Assembly (NCBI GenBank): GCA_964405235.1
Contig: CAYONG010000285.1
Location: 1 to 64,000, forward strand
Source of the DNA: WS-11 sp964405235
GTDB lineage: Bacteria; Eisenbacteria; RBG-16-71-46
Direction of reading: 5' to 3'
DNA length: 64,000 nucleotides
Position 1 is the stretch's first letter. Each line of letters opens with the position of its first letter. Below, one piece after another: positions 8,784 to 17,939 of the stretch. A program made the position numbers and the translations under genes. The notes under the pieces were generated by a model that saw only the letters and a program-made list of their open reading frames with translations, was not told the origin of the DNA and did no database searches.

Positions 8784-9731
8784 ATGACGGACGCTTCCAC
8801 CGACGAGTCCACAGCGCTGCCGCGCGTCATCGCTCGACTGCGCGGCGAGGCGCCGGGACCCACGCTAATCGTGATCGGGGGCCTGCACGGCAACGAGCCC
8901 TCAGGGCTCGGGGCGATGCGGAGCGTGGCGGCGGCGCTCGACTCCGAGGGACTCGCCCCACGTGGCGAACTGGTGATGCTCGTTGGAAACGTGAAAGCTC
9001 TCGCGCAGGGCCGGCGCTTCATCGACCACGACCTGAACCGCGGCTGGACTCATGAACGCCTCGCCGCCCTGCGCGCCTCGGGGACGATGGACGCCGAGGA
9101 CCGCGAGCAGCTGGAGCTGGCGGACGCTCTGGAGTCGGCGCTGGCGTCCACGCGCGGCCCGGCCTACCTCCTCGACCTCCACGCGACTTCGGCCGAGGGG
9201 ATCCCGTTCGCTATGTGTCGCGATTCCGACGAGGCGCGCAGCTTCGCCGCCGCGTTCCCGCTGACCATGGTGCTGGGGCTGCTCGAGGCGGTGGACGGCA
9301 CGCTGGCGAGTTTCCTGGGCTCGCGCTGCGTCGCCGTGGCGGTCGAGGGCGGCCAAAACTCACATCCGGCGTCAGTACGGAATCACGAGGCCGTGGTCTG
9401 GTTGTCGCTCGCGGCCACCGGGATCGTCGAGGAGAGTCACGTGCCGGGCCTGGCCGAGCATCGCGCGGCGCTGGCCCGGTCGCGGGGCGATCTCCCGCGC
9501 GTGCTCCACGTCCACCAACGGCACGCCATCGCCCCGGGGGACAGTTTCCGCATGGAGCCGGGCTTCGCGAACATCCAGCGGGTCGCCGCGAACGAGCTAC
9601 TCGCCCGCGACCGCGCCGGGGACATCCGGGCGCCCGAACCCGGATTCGTCCTGCTGCCGCTTTACCAGGCGATGGGCGACGACGGGTTCTTCCTGGGACG
9701 CGCGGTGGCGGAGGAGGCGCGGGTCTCGTAG
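8784..9731 (+). CDS. Succinylglutamate desuccinylase/aspartoacylase-family metallo-hydrolase
   Basis: A 315-residue zinc hydrolase of the M14 AstE/AspA branch, which removes acyl groups from amino acids or cuts terminal residues. The zinc site is clear: GGLHGNEPSG (His35, Glu38) and LLDLHATS (His133). The DHDLNRGW arginine motif that binds the substrate carboxylate lies between them, and a late VAVEGGQ supplies the usual catalytic glutamate position. It starts 3 nt after the GCS2-CBS stop and is the last gene of the operon; the region after it holds hairpins and then a convergent gene. Beside amidoligases, it is a likely deacylase or carboxypeptidase for the pathway product. Confidence 0.85.
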   Translation: MTDASTDESTALPRVIARLRGEAPGPTLIVIGGLHGNEPSGLGAMRSVAAALDSEGLAPRGELVMLVGNVKALAQGRRFIDHDLNRGWTHERLAALRASGTMDAEDREQLELADALESALASTRGPAYLLDLHATSAEGIPFAMCRDSDEARSFAAAFPLTMVLGLLEAVDGTLASFLGSRCVAVAVEGGQNSHPASVRNHEAVVWLSLAATGIVEESHVPGLAEHRAALARSRGDLPRVLHVHQRHAIAPGDSFRMEPGFANIQRVAANELLARDRAGDIRAPEPGFVLLPLYQAMGDDGFFLGRAVAEEARVS

Positions 9732-9759
9732 CGGCGGCGGTGGGAGAAGCCGTCGGGAG

Positions 9760-9784
9760 CGCCACGCGGTGCGTGATTTTGTTC
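9760..9784 (+). terminator. Weak hairpin followed by ATTTTGTT after the ligase operon
   Basis: A 5-bp stem CACGC/GCGTG with a GGT loop (9763-9775) is followed by ATTTTGTT, 30 nt after the last operon stop. The stem is short, so this is at best a weak intrinsic terminator. Its 18-nt core (9760-9777) recurs exactly at 23856-23873. Confidence 0.35.
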
Positions 9785-9905
9785 ACCGCTTTCTCCGGCG
9801 CCGCCCTCGCGAGCGTCACCTTGCGGTTCCCTTGAGTCCCTGTGACCAGGTCCCCGGGAGGACTCTCACCTCCCCGTCAGTGCCCAAGCTGGGCGTACCA
9901 ACACG

Positions 9906-9938
9906 CGGCGGCCACCTCCTCATCCAAGGTGGCCGCCG
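9906..9938. terminator. 12-bp perfect hairpin between convergent genes
   Basis: CGGCGGCCACCT (9906-9917) pairs perfectly with AGGTGGCCGCCG (9927-9938) around a 9-nt loop. It lies between the plus-strand operon ending at 9731 and the minus-strand gene ending at 9966, so it can serve both directions. There is no U-tract on either side. A smaller 6-bp GGGAGG/CCTCCC hairpin lies at 9856-9874. The rest of 9732-9965 holds no gene that I can support. Confidence 0.6.
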
Positions 9939-9965
9939 GCGATGACTGCCGTCAGTGCCGCTCTA

Positions 9966-12900
9966 TCACTGGAGCCAGACGATGCGGCGATCGATCCGCA
10001 CACCCCCCGTGGTCAGGCGGGTGAAGTAGATCCCCGGCCGCGCGTTGCTGCCGCCGTCCATTGCGCCGTCCCAGCGCAGCGAGTGCCAGCCAGCATCGCG
10101 GTCGCCGCTGGTCAACGTGCGAATGCGACGGCCCGAGACGTCGAACACCTCGACCACGACCCTTGCGGCCCCTGGGAGTCCCAGCGCAAACGCCGCCTCC
10201 TCCCGTGCCGGGTTTGCGCCGAGTAGCAACAGCTCGGGCGACGACGGCGGTTCCTCCATCGACACCAACCCGCTGCCCTTCTTGGGCTTCTTTACCTTTA
10301 TGGTATCCGCGCCCGAGAACGGCTTGGCGCCGACCATGCCGGTCAGCCGCACCTGAACCTGGTCGCCCAGCTGGAACTTGGCGTCGAGCACGGTGCGGCT
10401 GAACATCAATTTCATCTCCTGAACGCCGTCAGAGTCACGATCGGCCATGACGAACCCGGGCAAGGCCTGCACGGTTTCATTGAGCCGCACGCTGAGCGGA
10501 TCGATGTTGGCCGACAGGAACGGGAGCGGCAGCTCGATGGACACACTTGCGGTCTGATCCTTAGCGCCGAGGTGATAGATCTTGGGATCGAAGAAGATCT
10601 CCGCCACTGGCGGCGGCAGCTCGAGCGGACCGTAGATCCGGGCGGTGCCCGACCCTTCGTTCGCCACCACCATGCGGGGGCCCGCCGGCTCCACGGCCAC
10701 CCCGGCCGGTGACAGGTCGGTGGCCTTGCGCTCCACGAGCTCGACCGTCACCTCGGAGCCGGGGATGACGCTGGCGCCCGCACTCCCGGAGGTGAAGCCG
10801 ATCTTGAACCGCAGGACCTCGTTGTTGGACGTCGTCACGTAGGCCGAGCCCCCGTCGGTGGTGACCACCACGCCCGTGCCGCCCGAACCGATCGAGGTCT
10901 TCGACACCACCCGGTGCTTGGTGGCGCTCTGGGGGACGATGTCGACAATCAGCAGCTCGCCATCCACAGTCAGCACCGCCACAAATCGGGTGCCGTCGGT
11001 CGAGATCGCGACTCCGCTGCCCCCCGAGCCGGTCGCGGTCTTGGATACCACCCGCTGGTCGGGCGGCACGCCAGGCCTGAGATCCAGCTCGATCAGCTGT
11101 CCATCCCGGGTCAGCACGTAGCCACGGGTGCCGTCGGTGGTGACCACCACGCCCGTGCCGCCCGAGCCGGTCGTCGTCTTGGCAACGACCCGGTTGTAGG
11201 TGCCGTTCTCGGGATCGGCGTCGATGAAGCTGACGGTGCCCTGGTCGTCGGCATGGACCGCCACGATCTGGGGGCCGATCGGGTTGACCGCCACGTCCAC
11301 GGGCTCCGGATCCACCGGGATGCGCGCGATCTCCCGATTGAATGTGGCCGACAGCGGGTTCACGTCGATCACGCTCAGGTCGTTGCTGCTGGTGTTCGCC
11401 ACGTACGCCTGCTGGATTCCGGGGACGATCGCGATGCCCTGTGGCCGAAGGCCCACGGTGATGCTCCTGAGCAGCGCCGGCGGGTCGAGCCGGATGGCGC
11501 TCACCGTGCTGGTGGCGGGATTGGTGATGTATGCATGGCGCCCGTCCTCGGTGATGGCGATGTCGCGCGCGCCTGGAGAGATCCGGATGTCGTCGATGAT
11601 CTCGCCGAGCACCGCCGGAGCCGGCAGAGTGTATTGAACCGGGTTGCTGGTCACCGCCCCGACCGTCACGGTGACCGGCCCGCTCGCCGCGCCCTGGGGA
11701 ACGTTGACTCGAAGCTCTTCGAAGTTGGAGGTGAGCACATCCGCCAGCACGCCGTTGAAGCTCACGATGTTCTGGGCCGGCACCAGGCTGAACCCCTGGC
11801 CCGCGAGCACCACCGGAGTCGCGATCGGCGCCGAGGGGGGCATGATGGACTGCACCGAGAGCGGCGGCTCGGCCTGAACCGTGAACGTGGCGCTGGCCTC
11901 GGCCGTCGTGGCCTGGCCCTCCACATCGAGCGTGCCGGCCAGGACTTTGATGGTGCAGATCTTGCCGAATGGCAGGCTCTGGCTGGGTCGGAGCACCACG
12001 ACACGGCCGTCCTCGAGGAACTCGATCGAGCGGCCGAAGATCGCCCCGTTGACCAACAGCTGGATCTTGCCGGTGTTCAGGCTGGCCGTATCGATGCGCT
12101 GGTTGAAGCGTACGAACGCCGCGGTGCCGATGCTGATGTCGGTGGCGCCGTTGGCCGGACCGACCGCCACCACCTGCGGAACGATCTGGGTGTCGTCGCC
12201 GGTAACCTCGGCGGACACCATGAGGCTGGCGCCAGGCACGCCCAGTGCCGTGATCGTCACGGTCTCGGTTCCCGGCGTTCCCGGAAGCGTCCAGCTCACC
12301 CGGGCTTCACCGTTGGCGTCGGTGACGCGGTGGACCACGGTTCCCTGCCCATCGAGCGAGCCGAGCCCCGAGCCCAGCTCGAAGCGCACCACCACCCCGA
12401 CCTGCGGTCTTCCGATTTCGTCGGCGACCCGCACGCCGGTCGGAAGCGGAAGCGTGGTTCCGGAGGCGCCGGCCTGGTTGGCCCCCGAGACCAGCGCCAT
12501 CTGACTCGCTTCGCTGAGGCTGGTGAGCGCGACGACTCCCGTTCCCGCCCCGGTGTTCCACTCCGCCACCCACAGCTGGCGGCCATCATGGGAGCGGGCG
12601 AGGGCGGCCGACGTCCGTCCGATTCCCGCGGTCGTGACCGTCGGCGGCACGACCGCGGCCTCGATCTTCACCACATCGTTGCACGTCGCACAGCCGCCCA
12701 AGATGCCGTCGCCATCCGGCGCCGAAAGCAACTGAGAGAGCGTGACGCCAACCGGCAGCGGATTGCCGAAATACAGCTCGGCGCCAATCGTGCCGGATGC
12801 CTCCAGATTCCAGATCGCGAGGTTGCCGTCGGCGAATGCCCCCACCGCACGGCGGCCGTTGGCCATGACCGCAATCGAGTGGATCGCGGCGGTGCCCCGC

Positions 12901-15900
12901 GTCGTGGTGGTGCCGACCAGAGTGCGATTGTCGAGATCCACGATCGCGGCGGTGCCGGCGGCGCCGATCATGGCGTGGCGCGCGTCGCGCCCGACCGCCA
13001 TCGAGCGGAAGTCGAGGATGGTCGTGAGGGTGCTGATGACGGCCCGGGGCGCCGGACTCCAGAACGTGATCGCACCGGTAGCGTGGGCCACGACCATGAA
13101 GCGCCCCATCGGGTCGGACTCGATCGCGCGCGGGATCGCGACCGGCGAGGCCGCGAACGGCGTGACGGTCCCGAATGTGGGGCTCGAGGGATCGGTGTCA
13201 ACCTCGAGGATCTGGGTGGTGCCGATTGAAGCCCAGATCCTGCGGCCGTCGGGGGTGTATGCCAGGCTCACGATCTGGCCCGCGGCCGCCGACAGCACCA
13301 CCGTCGTCAGAAGCTCTCCGTATCGCGTGTCGTCGCCCGACCGGTAGAGGTCCAGCAACAGCGCACAGGGCGTGCTGCGAGCCACCGCGAGCTGCAGGCC
13401 GTCGGGAGAAGGCCGCACGATGTCGAGCGAGCCCACCGCCGGCGTGCCTCCACAATCCACCGGTACCGGGTTCAGGTTGAGGCCGGTGGCCCGGGGCGTC
13501 AGTCCCTCGATGGGATCCACGACCCGCAGCGCGGCCGCGAGCGTGCGGTCGCCGTCGGCCTCGACAAATGCCAGCGCAGCGTCGTGCTGGGCGAGCATGG
13601 GCAGGGCAAACGCCACGCCCGCCGCCAGCGGCGCGGCCCGTGAGACGGCAAACGCTCCGGCGCCGAGGTCTACCCTGGCGCCGGTCGCGGCGAGCCCCGG
13701 CGAGAGGGCGACCGACACCCGATCGCCTGGGAATGCCACCGGCGGGGTGACGCGTACGATCTGGCCGGCGGCTCCGGTTCCGAACAGGCTGATGCTCGAG
13801 GTGCCCTGGTTGGCCACCGCGATCAGGTTCCCGTCGCCACTCACGTGAACCGCCGCGGGATTGCCTTCGGTCGCGGTCTGCGAAACCACCGAGTGGTACG
13901 AGGAGCTCATCGGATCCACGTTGACCACCTGGAGCTGGTTGAACGTGGCGTTGACGACGAACGCAGACTGCCCGCGCGGGCTCACCGCCACGTCGCGAAG
14001 GTCGCCGCCGACCTGGACGGCGCCCGCACCCGAACCGTCGAGCTGCGAGTACAGCAATCGTCCGCCGCTCACCCCACCGCCGGTGAACAGCACCTCGCCG
14101 CCCGTGGGGGTGATCGCCGCGCCGTCGCCACCCACTTCGGGGTTTACCGCCGCGCTGACCGCGGTCGCCAGGTCGAAGCTGCGGCTGCCGGCATTGGAGG
14201 TGGCGAAAAAGACCTTGTCCGATCCAGGCGATACCGCGACACCGCCCACCAGGACCGCGTCCGGATCGCGGATCTCCCCCACCACCTGATCGCGCGTGAA
14301 GCTGCGCGGATCAATGTCGAGTTGGAAGACCACGCCCTCGAGCCGGTCGGTTACGTAGGCGCGCTTGCCCGTGCCGGCGATCGCGATGCCCTCCGGCAGC
14401 CCGACCACCGCATCGGCACCCGGCGTGCTCGCGAATTCGAGTGGAATGGTCCTGAGGATCTGGCGGAACGTGCCGCTCGCCGGGCTGGCATCCACGGCGA
14501 TCACATCGCCCCGCTCGCGACGCGTGACGTAGGCGCGCGATCCATCCGGGGTGAGCGCCAGGGCGGTTCCGGCCGCCAACGGTTCCACCCGGGGGATGCG
14601 GAAGTCCTGATTCTGCGAATCGAGGCTCACGGTGGCGAATCCGCCGCTTCCCACCGCGTACACCGTCAAGCCATCGGGGGCGATCGCGACATCGGTGGGC
14701 GAGAACCCGGCGGGCAGCTGGAAGCGGTCGTTGGACGAGGGCGCCGCCTGTGGCGACGGCGGCAGGATGGTCAGGTTGAAGGCGTTGCTCGCCTCGGCGT
14801 TGACCGTGACCTGGATCGGCCCTGTGTCCGCGCCGTCGGGAATCCGGACCACCATGGAGGAGGGCGTGACACTGGAGCCCGCCACCACCACCGGCGTGCA
14901 GGTGGGACAGAACGTGAAGCTCACGTCGTTGGACGTGCTCCCATCGAATCCAGCCCCCAGGATGGTGACGAACGCGCCCACCGGGGCCGAGCGCGGCTGG
15001 ACGTCGGTGATCGCGACGTTGGGTCGCGCCTCGGTGCTGAAGGTGGTGAGGTAGGGAGCGGCGAGCGACACACCCTCCCGGTCCCGGATCCCGGTGGTCA
15101 GCTCCAGCTCGTAGCTGGTGTTGAACTCCAATGGCGGATTGGGCGCGAAGAAGAAGCTGCGATCGCCGTTGACCGTGAAGCCGCCACCACCGATCGCGGT
15201 GAGCATCCCCTGCACCCGGAGTCGGAACGTCGCCCCGGTAAGCGTGGCAGCGTCGATGCGCTCGCTGAAGTTGACCAGGATCCCGGCGTCAATCCGGACG
15301 TCGGTGGCCCCCCCGGCGGGAAAGCTCGACGTCACCTGCGGCGGCGTGGTGTCAACATTGGTGGTGACGTCAATGCCCATCACCGGCGTGCCCGCCACGA
15401 CGCTCACCGCGCTGTAGGCGTCGGGGTCGTCGCTCTCGGTGCCGTTCTCGGCCGCGTCCCACCATTCGGCGGGGAAGTTGGTCACCGCGGAGGCCTCGAC
15501 CCGGGCGCTGATGTATTCGGGAGTGAGCGGGTATCCGCCGATCTCGCCGTCGAGCGGAGTCACCCGCACCGCGTAGTCGCCGGCGACCAGGCGGCGCAGC
15601 ACATAGGCGCCGTCCTCGTCACTGAAGTCCGTGGCCACGGAGTCCTGTGGTGTGCCGCCAATCAGCCGCACCGCGGTCACCAGGGCGCCCGCGATCGGCG
15701 CTCCGGTCCCACCGCGCCGTACGTGGCCCGCAATCGAGCCGAAGTCCGCGAACAGGCCGGGCGACGGATAGGCCGAGGCGACCGCGGACAGGTCGTCCTC
15801 CTCCAGCGAGGCGGCTCCCGCGCCCGGCTGGAGAACGAAGAACATGGTCGCGTCCAGCACGCCGCTGTGGCTCAGGCCGAGGAAGTGACCGGCCTCGTGC

Positions 15901-17927
15901 GCCACCACGCTCTTGAGATCGAAGCTCCCGGGACCGGCGTTGTGGGTGGGCGTGCTGAAGTCGAGCGCGGGGTTGAAGATCATGTCCGCGTCCACAATCT
16001 CGCCGGGCAGGCGCGTCACGTCGTTGTACGAGCTGCGGCGCAGGAACGACGTGGTCGGCGTGACCGCCACCACGTTGGGCGGCAGCGCGATGTTGGCGTC
16101 CTCGAAGGTGATGAGATTGGTCTCGTCGAACGCCGAAGAGCTGATGTCCGCGGTGGTCGGATCCACCTGGATCGCGAGGTTCGAGCCCTGGGCTCCTTCC
16201 CAGGCCTGGAAGCCGTCCACCACCGCCTGGATGTCGCTGCCGTCGGTGATGTCGGGATGGCCGTTGGCGGAGACCGTGAAGCGGACCGGCCGGCTTGCGG
16301 ACCACGACTCGGCGTGGCGCAGTGTCGCGCCCTCGTCCACGCAGCCGTCACCATCGGCATCCTGTCCGGCGGCGCTCACGGTCGGGCACGCGTCGACAGA
16401 GTCGGCAACGCCGTCGAAGTCGGAGTCGGCACGCATCAAGTAGATCTCGAGATTGTCAAAGAAAGGATGTCGCGTCCCCGAGAGTCCGACGTCAAAATTG
16501 CGCGAGAAGAAGCGGATCACGGCCTGGAGGGAGTCCGTCCTCACCGAGCTTCCTATTGGTGTAATTAACCCGACCGATTCTACGATGGGGTACCGCCTGC
16601 TGAATCGAAAAAATGCTGACGCGGCCTCGTCCGGGACGCCCACGAATGCGGTGGTGGCGCTCGGCCGAACGTGCATCCGGGGACGCGAATCGTTGTCGTT
16701 CTTTCCACGGAAGCGGAACTGAAAGAACCGGACATCTGTCGAGACATTCTGGAACTTGCCAGACATGCAAACGACAACATCCAACCCGTAGGCCGCAAAC
16801 CAGGGAGAGATGAGTTCCACGAACGAACCCCTCTCGTTGAATCCCCTGGGCGACGTGGTCTTCCACACGCACGTCGGGTCGTTGGGGTCGAAGTTTGAAA
16901 CCAGTTCGACCCGCGAATCGGGTAAAGGCGCGTCCACCACGTGGCTGGGAATCGCAGTGGACAGCACTCCGTTGAAGGCTTTGAGCGTCCAAGCCCCGGT
17001 CGTGCCGTCCTCGCAGTCCACCGTGGGGACGATGTCGGAATCGTCCGCTGCGTCCCGGATTCTCAGATTGTCCAATACCGCGGCCCCGCGGCCGGTGGGC
17101 ACACCGCCATCCTCGTTCGAGTTGCCGGTGTCGGTCTGAACGACGATACGCAGACGCGCGGGATTGGCGAGGAGCACGCTCTCGTTGCCGTCTGCGCCGG
17201 TCCGCACCTCACACTGAAAGACCCCCCGGCCCGTGACGCGCACGGTCGTGAAGTCGCTGGTCGTCGTGTGGATGCGGGAAGAGAGGAAAGCCCAGGCTCC
17301 GAAGATGGTCAGTCCCTGGACCACGAAGAATTCCGGCCCGAAGCCCGCAGCCACTATGGCCGGCGCCGTTCCCAGGTCCAGGGAGGCGTCGAAGGTGAGG
17401 ATCGCGTTTGCCGGAAGCGAGAATGGTGGCGATACGATTCGCTGGCTCCAGTCGTTCCCGTATCCGTAGGGGTGGACCCAGTTCACGACCTCCTCCGGGG
17501 CCGATGTGTCGTCCGCGCCCACCCACACAGCGCGTGTTCCCATGTTCACGACATGGGAGGAGAAAAGAACCGCGGACTCCACGAAGCGCGTTGAAACATG
17601 GGAATAGATCCGACCGGTTCGATCCCGCCCCGTCCACCCGCGCGGCAGGCACGAGCCCGAGGGCGTGTCAAAGGTGTGGTAGCTGACGGTGAAGCTGTCG
17701 TTGGTGCTGTAGATCGGCGAGATCGCCGCCAGCGGAGCGCGGGTCGGCTTGACGACCCGGGCCTGCGTCGCCTGGTCGGCGGTTCCCTCGATCAGCGCGT
17801 CTTCCGGAATCTCCATGAGTACCGGTTCGCTCTGCGCGCCCGCGCTGGCCGACGTGAAGAGCATGAGGATGGTGACGAGGCCGCGGAACACCCACGCGAC
17901 CGAACAGCTCGATGTCATGCGCGTCAT
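9966..17927 (-). CDS. Giant secreted multidomain protein: matrixin protease, Ig-like domains, beta-propellers, C-terminal sorting domain
   Basis: A 2653-residue exported protein. In order: signal peptide (about 1-31, ending SASAGAQ); large beta-rich N-terminal part; thrombospondin-3-like calcium repeat (DSDFDGVADSVDACP, about 498-530); zinc metalloprotease site HEAGHFLGLSH at 677-687 with all three His ligands (matrixin/metzincin type); carboxypeptidase-regulatory-like domain (FGSIAGHVRRGG); Big_5 domain (about 860); IPT/TIG domain (about 975); two YVTN-type beta-propeller regions (about 1063-1390 and 1490-1800); Big_1 domain (about 1820-1905); second Big_5 and IPT/TIG; third propeller (about 2110-2436); C-terminal FlgD-like/Por-like sorting domain ending PGIYFTRLTTGG...RRIVWLQ. 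It starts 12 nt after the stop of 17940-18512, so the two form an operon. It is probably a surface-anchored or secreted protease/adhesin. Confidence 0.9.
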   Translation of the reverse strand: MTRMTSSCSVAWVFRGLVTILMLFTSASAGAQSEPVLMEIPEDALIEGTADQATQARVVKPTRAPLAAISPIYSTNDSFTVSYHTFDTPSGSCLPRGWTGRDRTGRIYSHVSTRFVESAVLFSSHVVNMGTRAVWVGADDTSAPEEVVNWVHPYGYGNDWSQRIVSPPFSLPANAILTFDASLDLGTAPAIVAAGFGPEFFVVQGLTIFGAWAFLSSRIHTTTSDFTTVRVTGRGVFQCEVRTGADGNESVLLANPARLRIVVQTDTGNSNEDGGVPTGRGAAVLDNLRIRDAADDSDIVPTVDCEDGTTGAWTLKAFNGVLSTAIPSHVVDAPLPDSRVELVSNFDPNDPTCVWKTTSPRGFNERGSFVELISPWFAAYGLDVVVCMSGKFQNVSTDVRFFQFRFRGKNDNDSRPRMHVRPSATTAFVGVPDEAASAFFRFSRRYPIVESVGLITPIGSSVRTDSLQAVIRFFSRNFDVGLSGTRHPFFDNLEIYLMRADSDFDGVADSVDACPTVSAAGQDADGDGCVDEGATLRHAESWSASRPVRFTVSANGHPDITDGSDIQAVVDGFQAWEGAQGSNLAIQVDPTTADISSSAFDETNLITFEDANIALPPNVVAVTPTTSFLRRSSYNDVTRLPGEIVDADMIFNPALDFSTPTHNAGPGSFDLKSVVAHEAGHFLGLSHSGVLDATMFFVLQPGAGAASLEEDDLSAVASAYPSPGLFADFGSIAGHVRRGGTGAPIAGALVTAVRLIGGTPQDSVATDFSDEDGAYVLRRLVAGDYAVRVTPLDGEIGGYPLTPEYISARVEASAVTNFPAEWWDAAENGTESDDPDAYSAVSVVAGTPVMGIDVTTNVDTTPPQVTSSFPAGGATDVRIDAGILVNFSERIDAATLTGATFRLRVQGMLTAIGGGGFTVNGDRSFFFAPNPPLEFNTSYELELTTGIRDREGVSLAAPYLTTFSTEARPNVAITDVQPRSAPVGAFVTILGAGFDGSTSNDVSFTFCPTCTPVVVAGSSVTPSSMVVRIPDGADTGPIQVTVNAEASNAFNLTILPPSPQAAPSSNDRFQLPAGFSPTDVAIAPDGLTVYAVGSGGFATVSLDSQNQDFRIPRVEPLAAGTALALTPDGSRAYVTRRERGDVIAVDASPASGTFRQILRTIPLEFASTPGADAVVGLPEGIAIAGTGKRAYVTDRLEGVVFQLDIDPRSFTRDQVVGEIRDPDAVLVGGVAVSPGSDKVFFATSNAGSRSFDLATAVSAAVNPEVGGDGAAITPTGGEVLFTGGGVSGGRLLYSQLDGSGAGAVQVGGDLRDVAVSPRGQSAFVVNATFNQLQVVNVDPMSSSYHSVVSQTATEGNPAAVHVSGDGNLIAVANQGTSSISLFGTGAAGQIVRVTPPVAFPGDRVSVALSPGLAATGARVDLGAGAFAVSRAAPLAAGVAFALPMLAQHDAALAFVEADGDRTLAAALRVVDPIEGLTPRATGLNLNPVPVDCGGTPAVGSLDIVRPSPDGLQLAVARSTPCALLLDLYRSGDDTRYGELLTTVVLSAAAGQIVSLAYTPDGRRIWASIGTTQILEVDTDPSSPTFGTVTPFAASPVAIPRAIESDPMGRFMVVAHATGAITFWSPAPRAVISTLTTILDFRSMAVGRDARHAMIGAAGTAAIVDLDNRTLVGTTTTRGTAAIHSIAVMANGRRAVGAFADGNLAIWNLEASGTIGAELYFGNPLPVGVTLSQLLSAPDGDGILGGCATCNDVVKIEAAVVPPTVTTAGIGRTSAALARSHDGRQLWVAEWNTGAGTGVVALTSLSEASQMALVSGANQAGASGTTLPLPTGVRVADEIGRPQVGVVVRFELGSGLGSLDGQGTVVHRVTDANGEARVSWTLPGTPGTETVTITALGVPGASLMVSAEVTGDDTQIVPQVVAVGPANGATDISIGTAAFVRFNQRIDTASLNTGKIQLLVNGAIFGRSIEFLEDGRVVVLRPSQSLPFGKICTIKVLAGTLDVEGQATTAEASATFTVQAEPPLSVQSIMPPSAPIATPVVLAGQGFSLVPAQNIVSFNGVLADVLTSNFEELRVNVPQGAASGPVTVTVGAVTSNPVQYTLPAPAVLGEIIDDIRISPGARDIAITEDGRHAYITNPATSTVSAIRLDPPALLRSITVGLRPQGIAIVPGIQQAYVANTSSNDLSVIDVNPLSATFNREIARIPVDPEPVDVAVNPIGPQIVAVHADDQGTVSFIDADPENGTYNRVVAKTTTGSGGTGVVVTTDGTRGYVLTRDGQLIELDLRPGVPPDQRVVSKTATGSGGSGVAISTDGTRFVAVLTVDGELLIVDIVPQSATKHRVVSKTSIGSGGTGVVVTTDGGSAYVTTSNNEVLRFKIGFTSGSAGASVIPGSEVTVELVERKATDLSPAGVAVEPAGPRMVVANEGSGTARIYGPLELPPPVAEIFFDPKIYHLGAKDQTASVSIELPLPFLSANIDPLSVRLNETVQALPGFVMADRDSDGVQEMKLMFSRTVLDAKFQLGDQVQVRLTGMVGAKPFSGADTIKVKKPKKGSGLVSMEEPPSSPELLLLGANPAREEAAFALGLPGAARVVVEVFDVSGRRIRTLTSGDRDAGWHSLRWDGAMDGGSNARPGIYFTRLTTGGVRIDRRIVWLQ
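10852..11270 (-). repeat. Three DNA-level tandem propeller-blade repeats
   Basis: Within the giant gene, a block beginning CCGTCGGT recurs at 10852, 10993 and 11131, that is at 141- and 138-nt spacing, one 46-47-residue blade each. Copies 1 and 3 share the same stretch of more than 30 nt (CCGTCGGTGGTGACCACCAC and onward). At the protein level they read as VVSKT/VVAKT...TGSGGTGVVVTTDG. The near-identity suggests recent duplication or conversion. Confidence 0.75.
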
Positions 17928-17939
17928 CGTCGTCCCGGC

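Noticed and set aside
10852..11270. CRISPR-like or satellite repeats
   Set aside because: Repeat period of 138-141 nt, in frame within a propeller gene, with no short direct repeats and spacers.
10914..16568. Long plus-strand open frames opposite the giant gene (10914-13229 and 13845-16568)
   Set aside because: Composition is Arg/His/Gly-rich, no motif is visible, and the minus-strand frame has a signal peptide, a metzincin site and a sorting domain.
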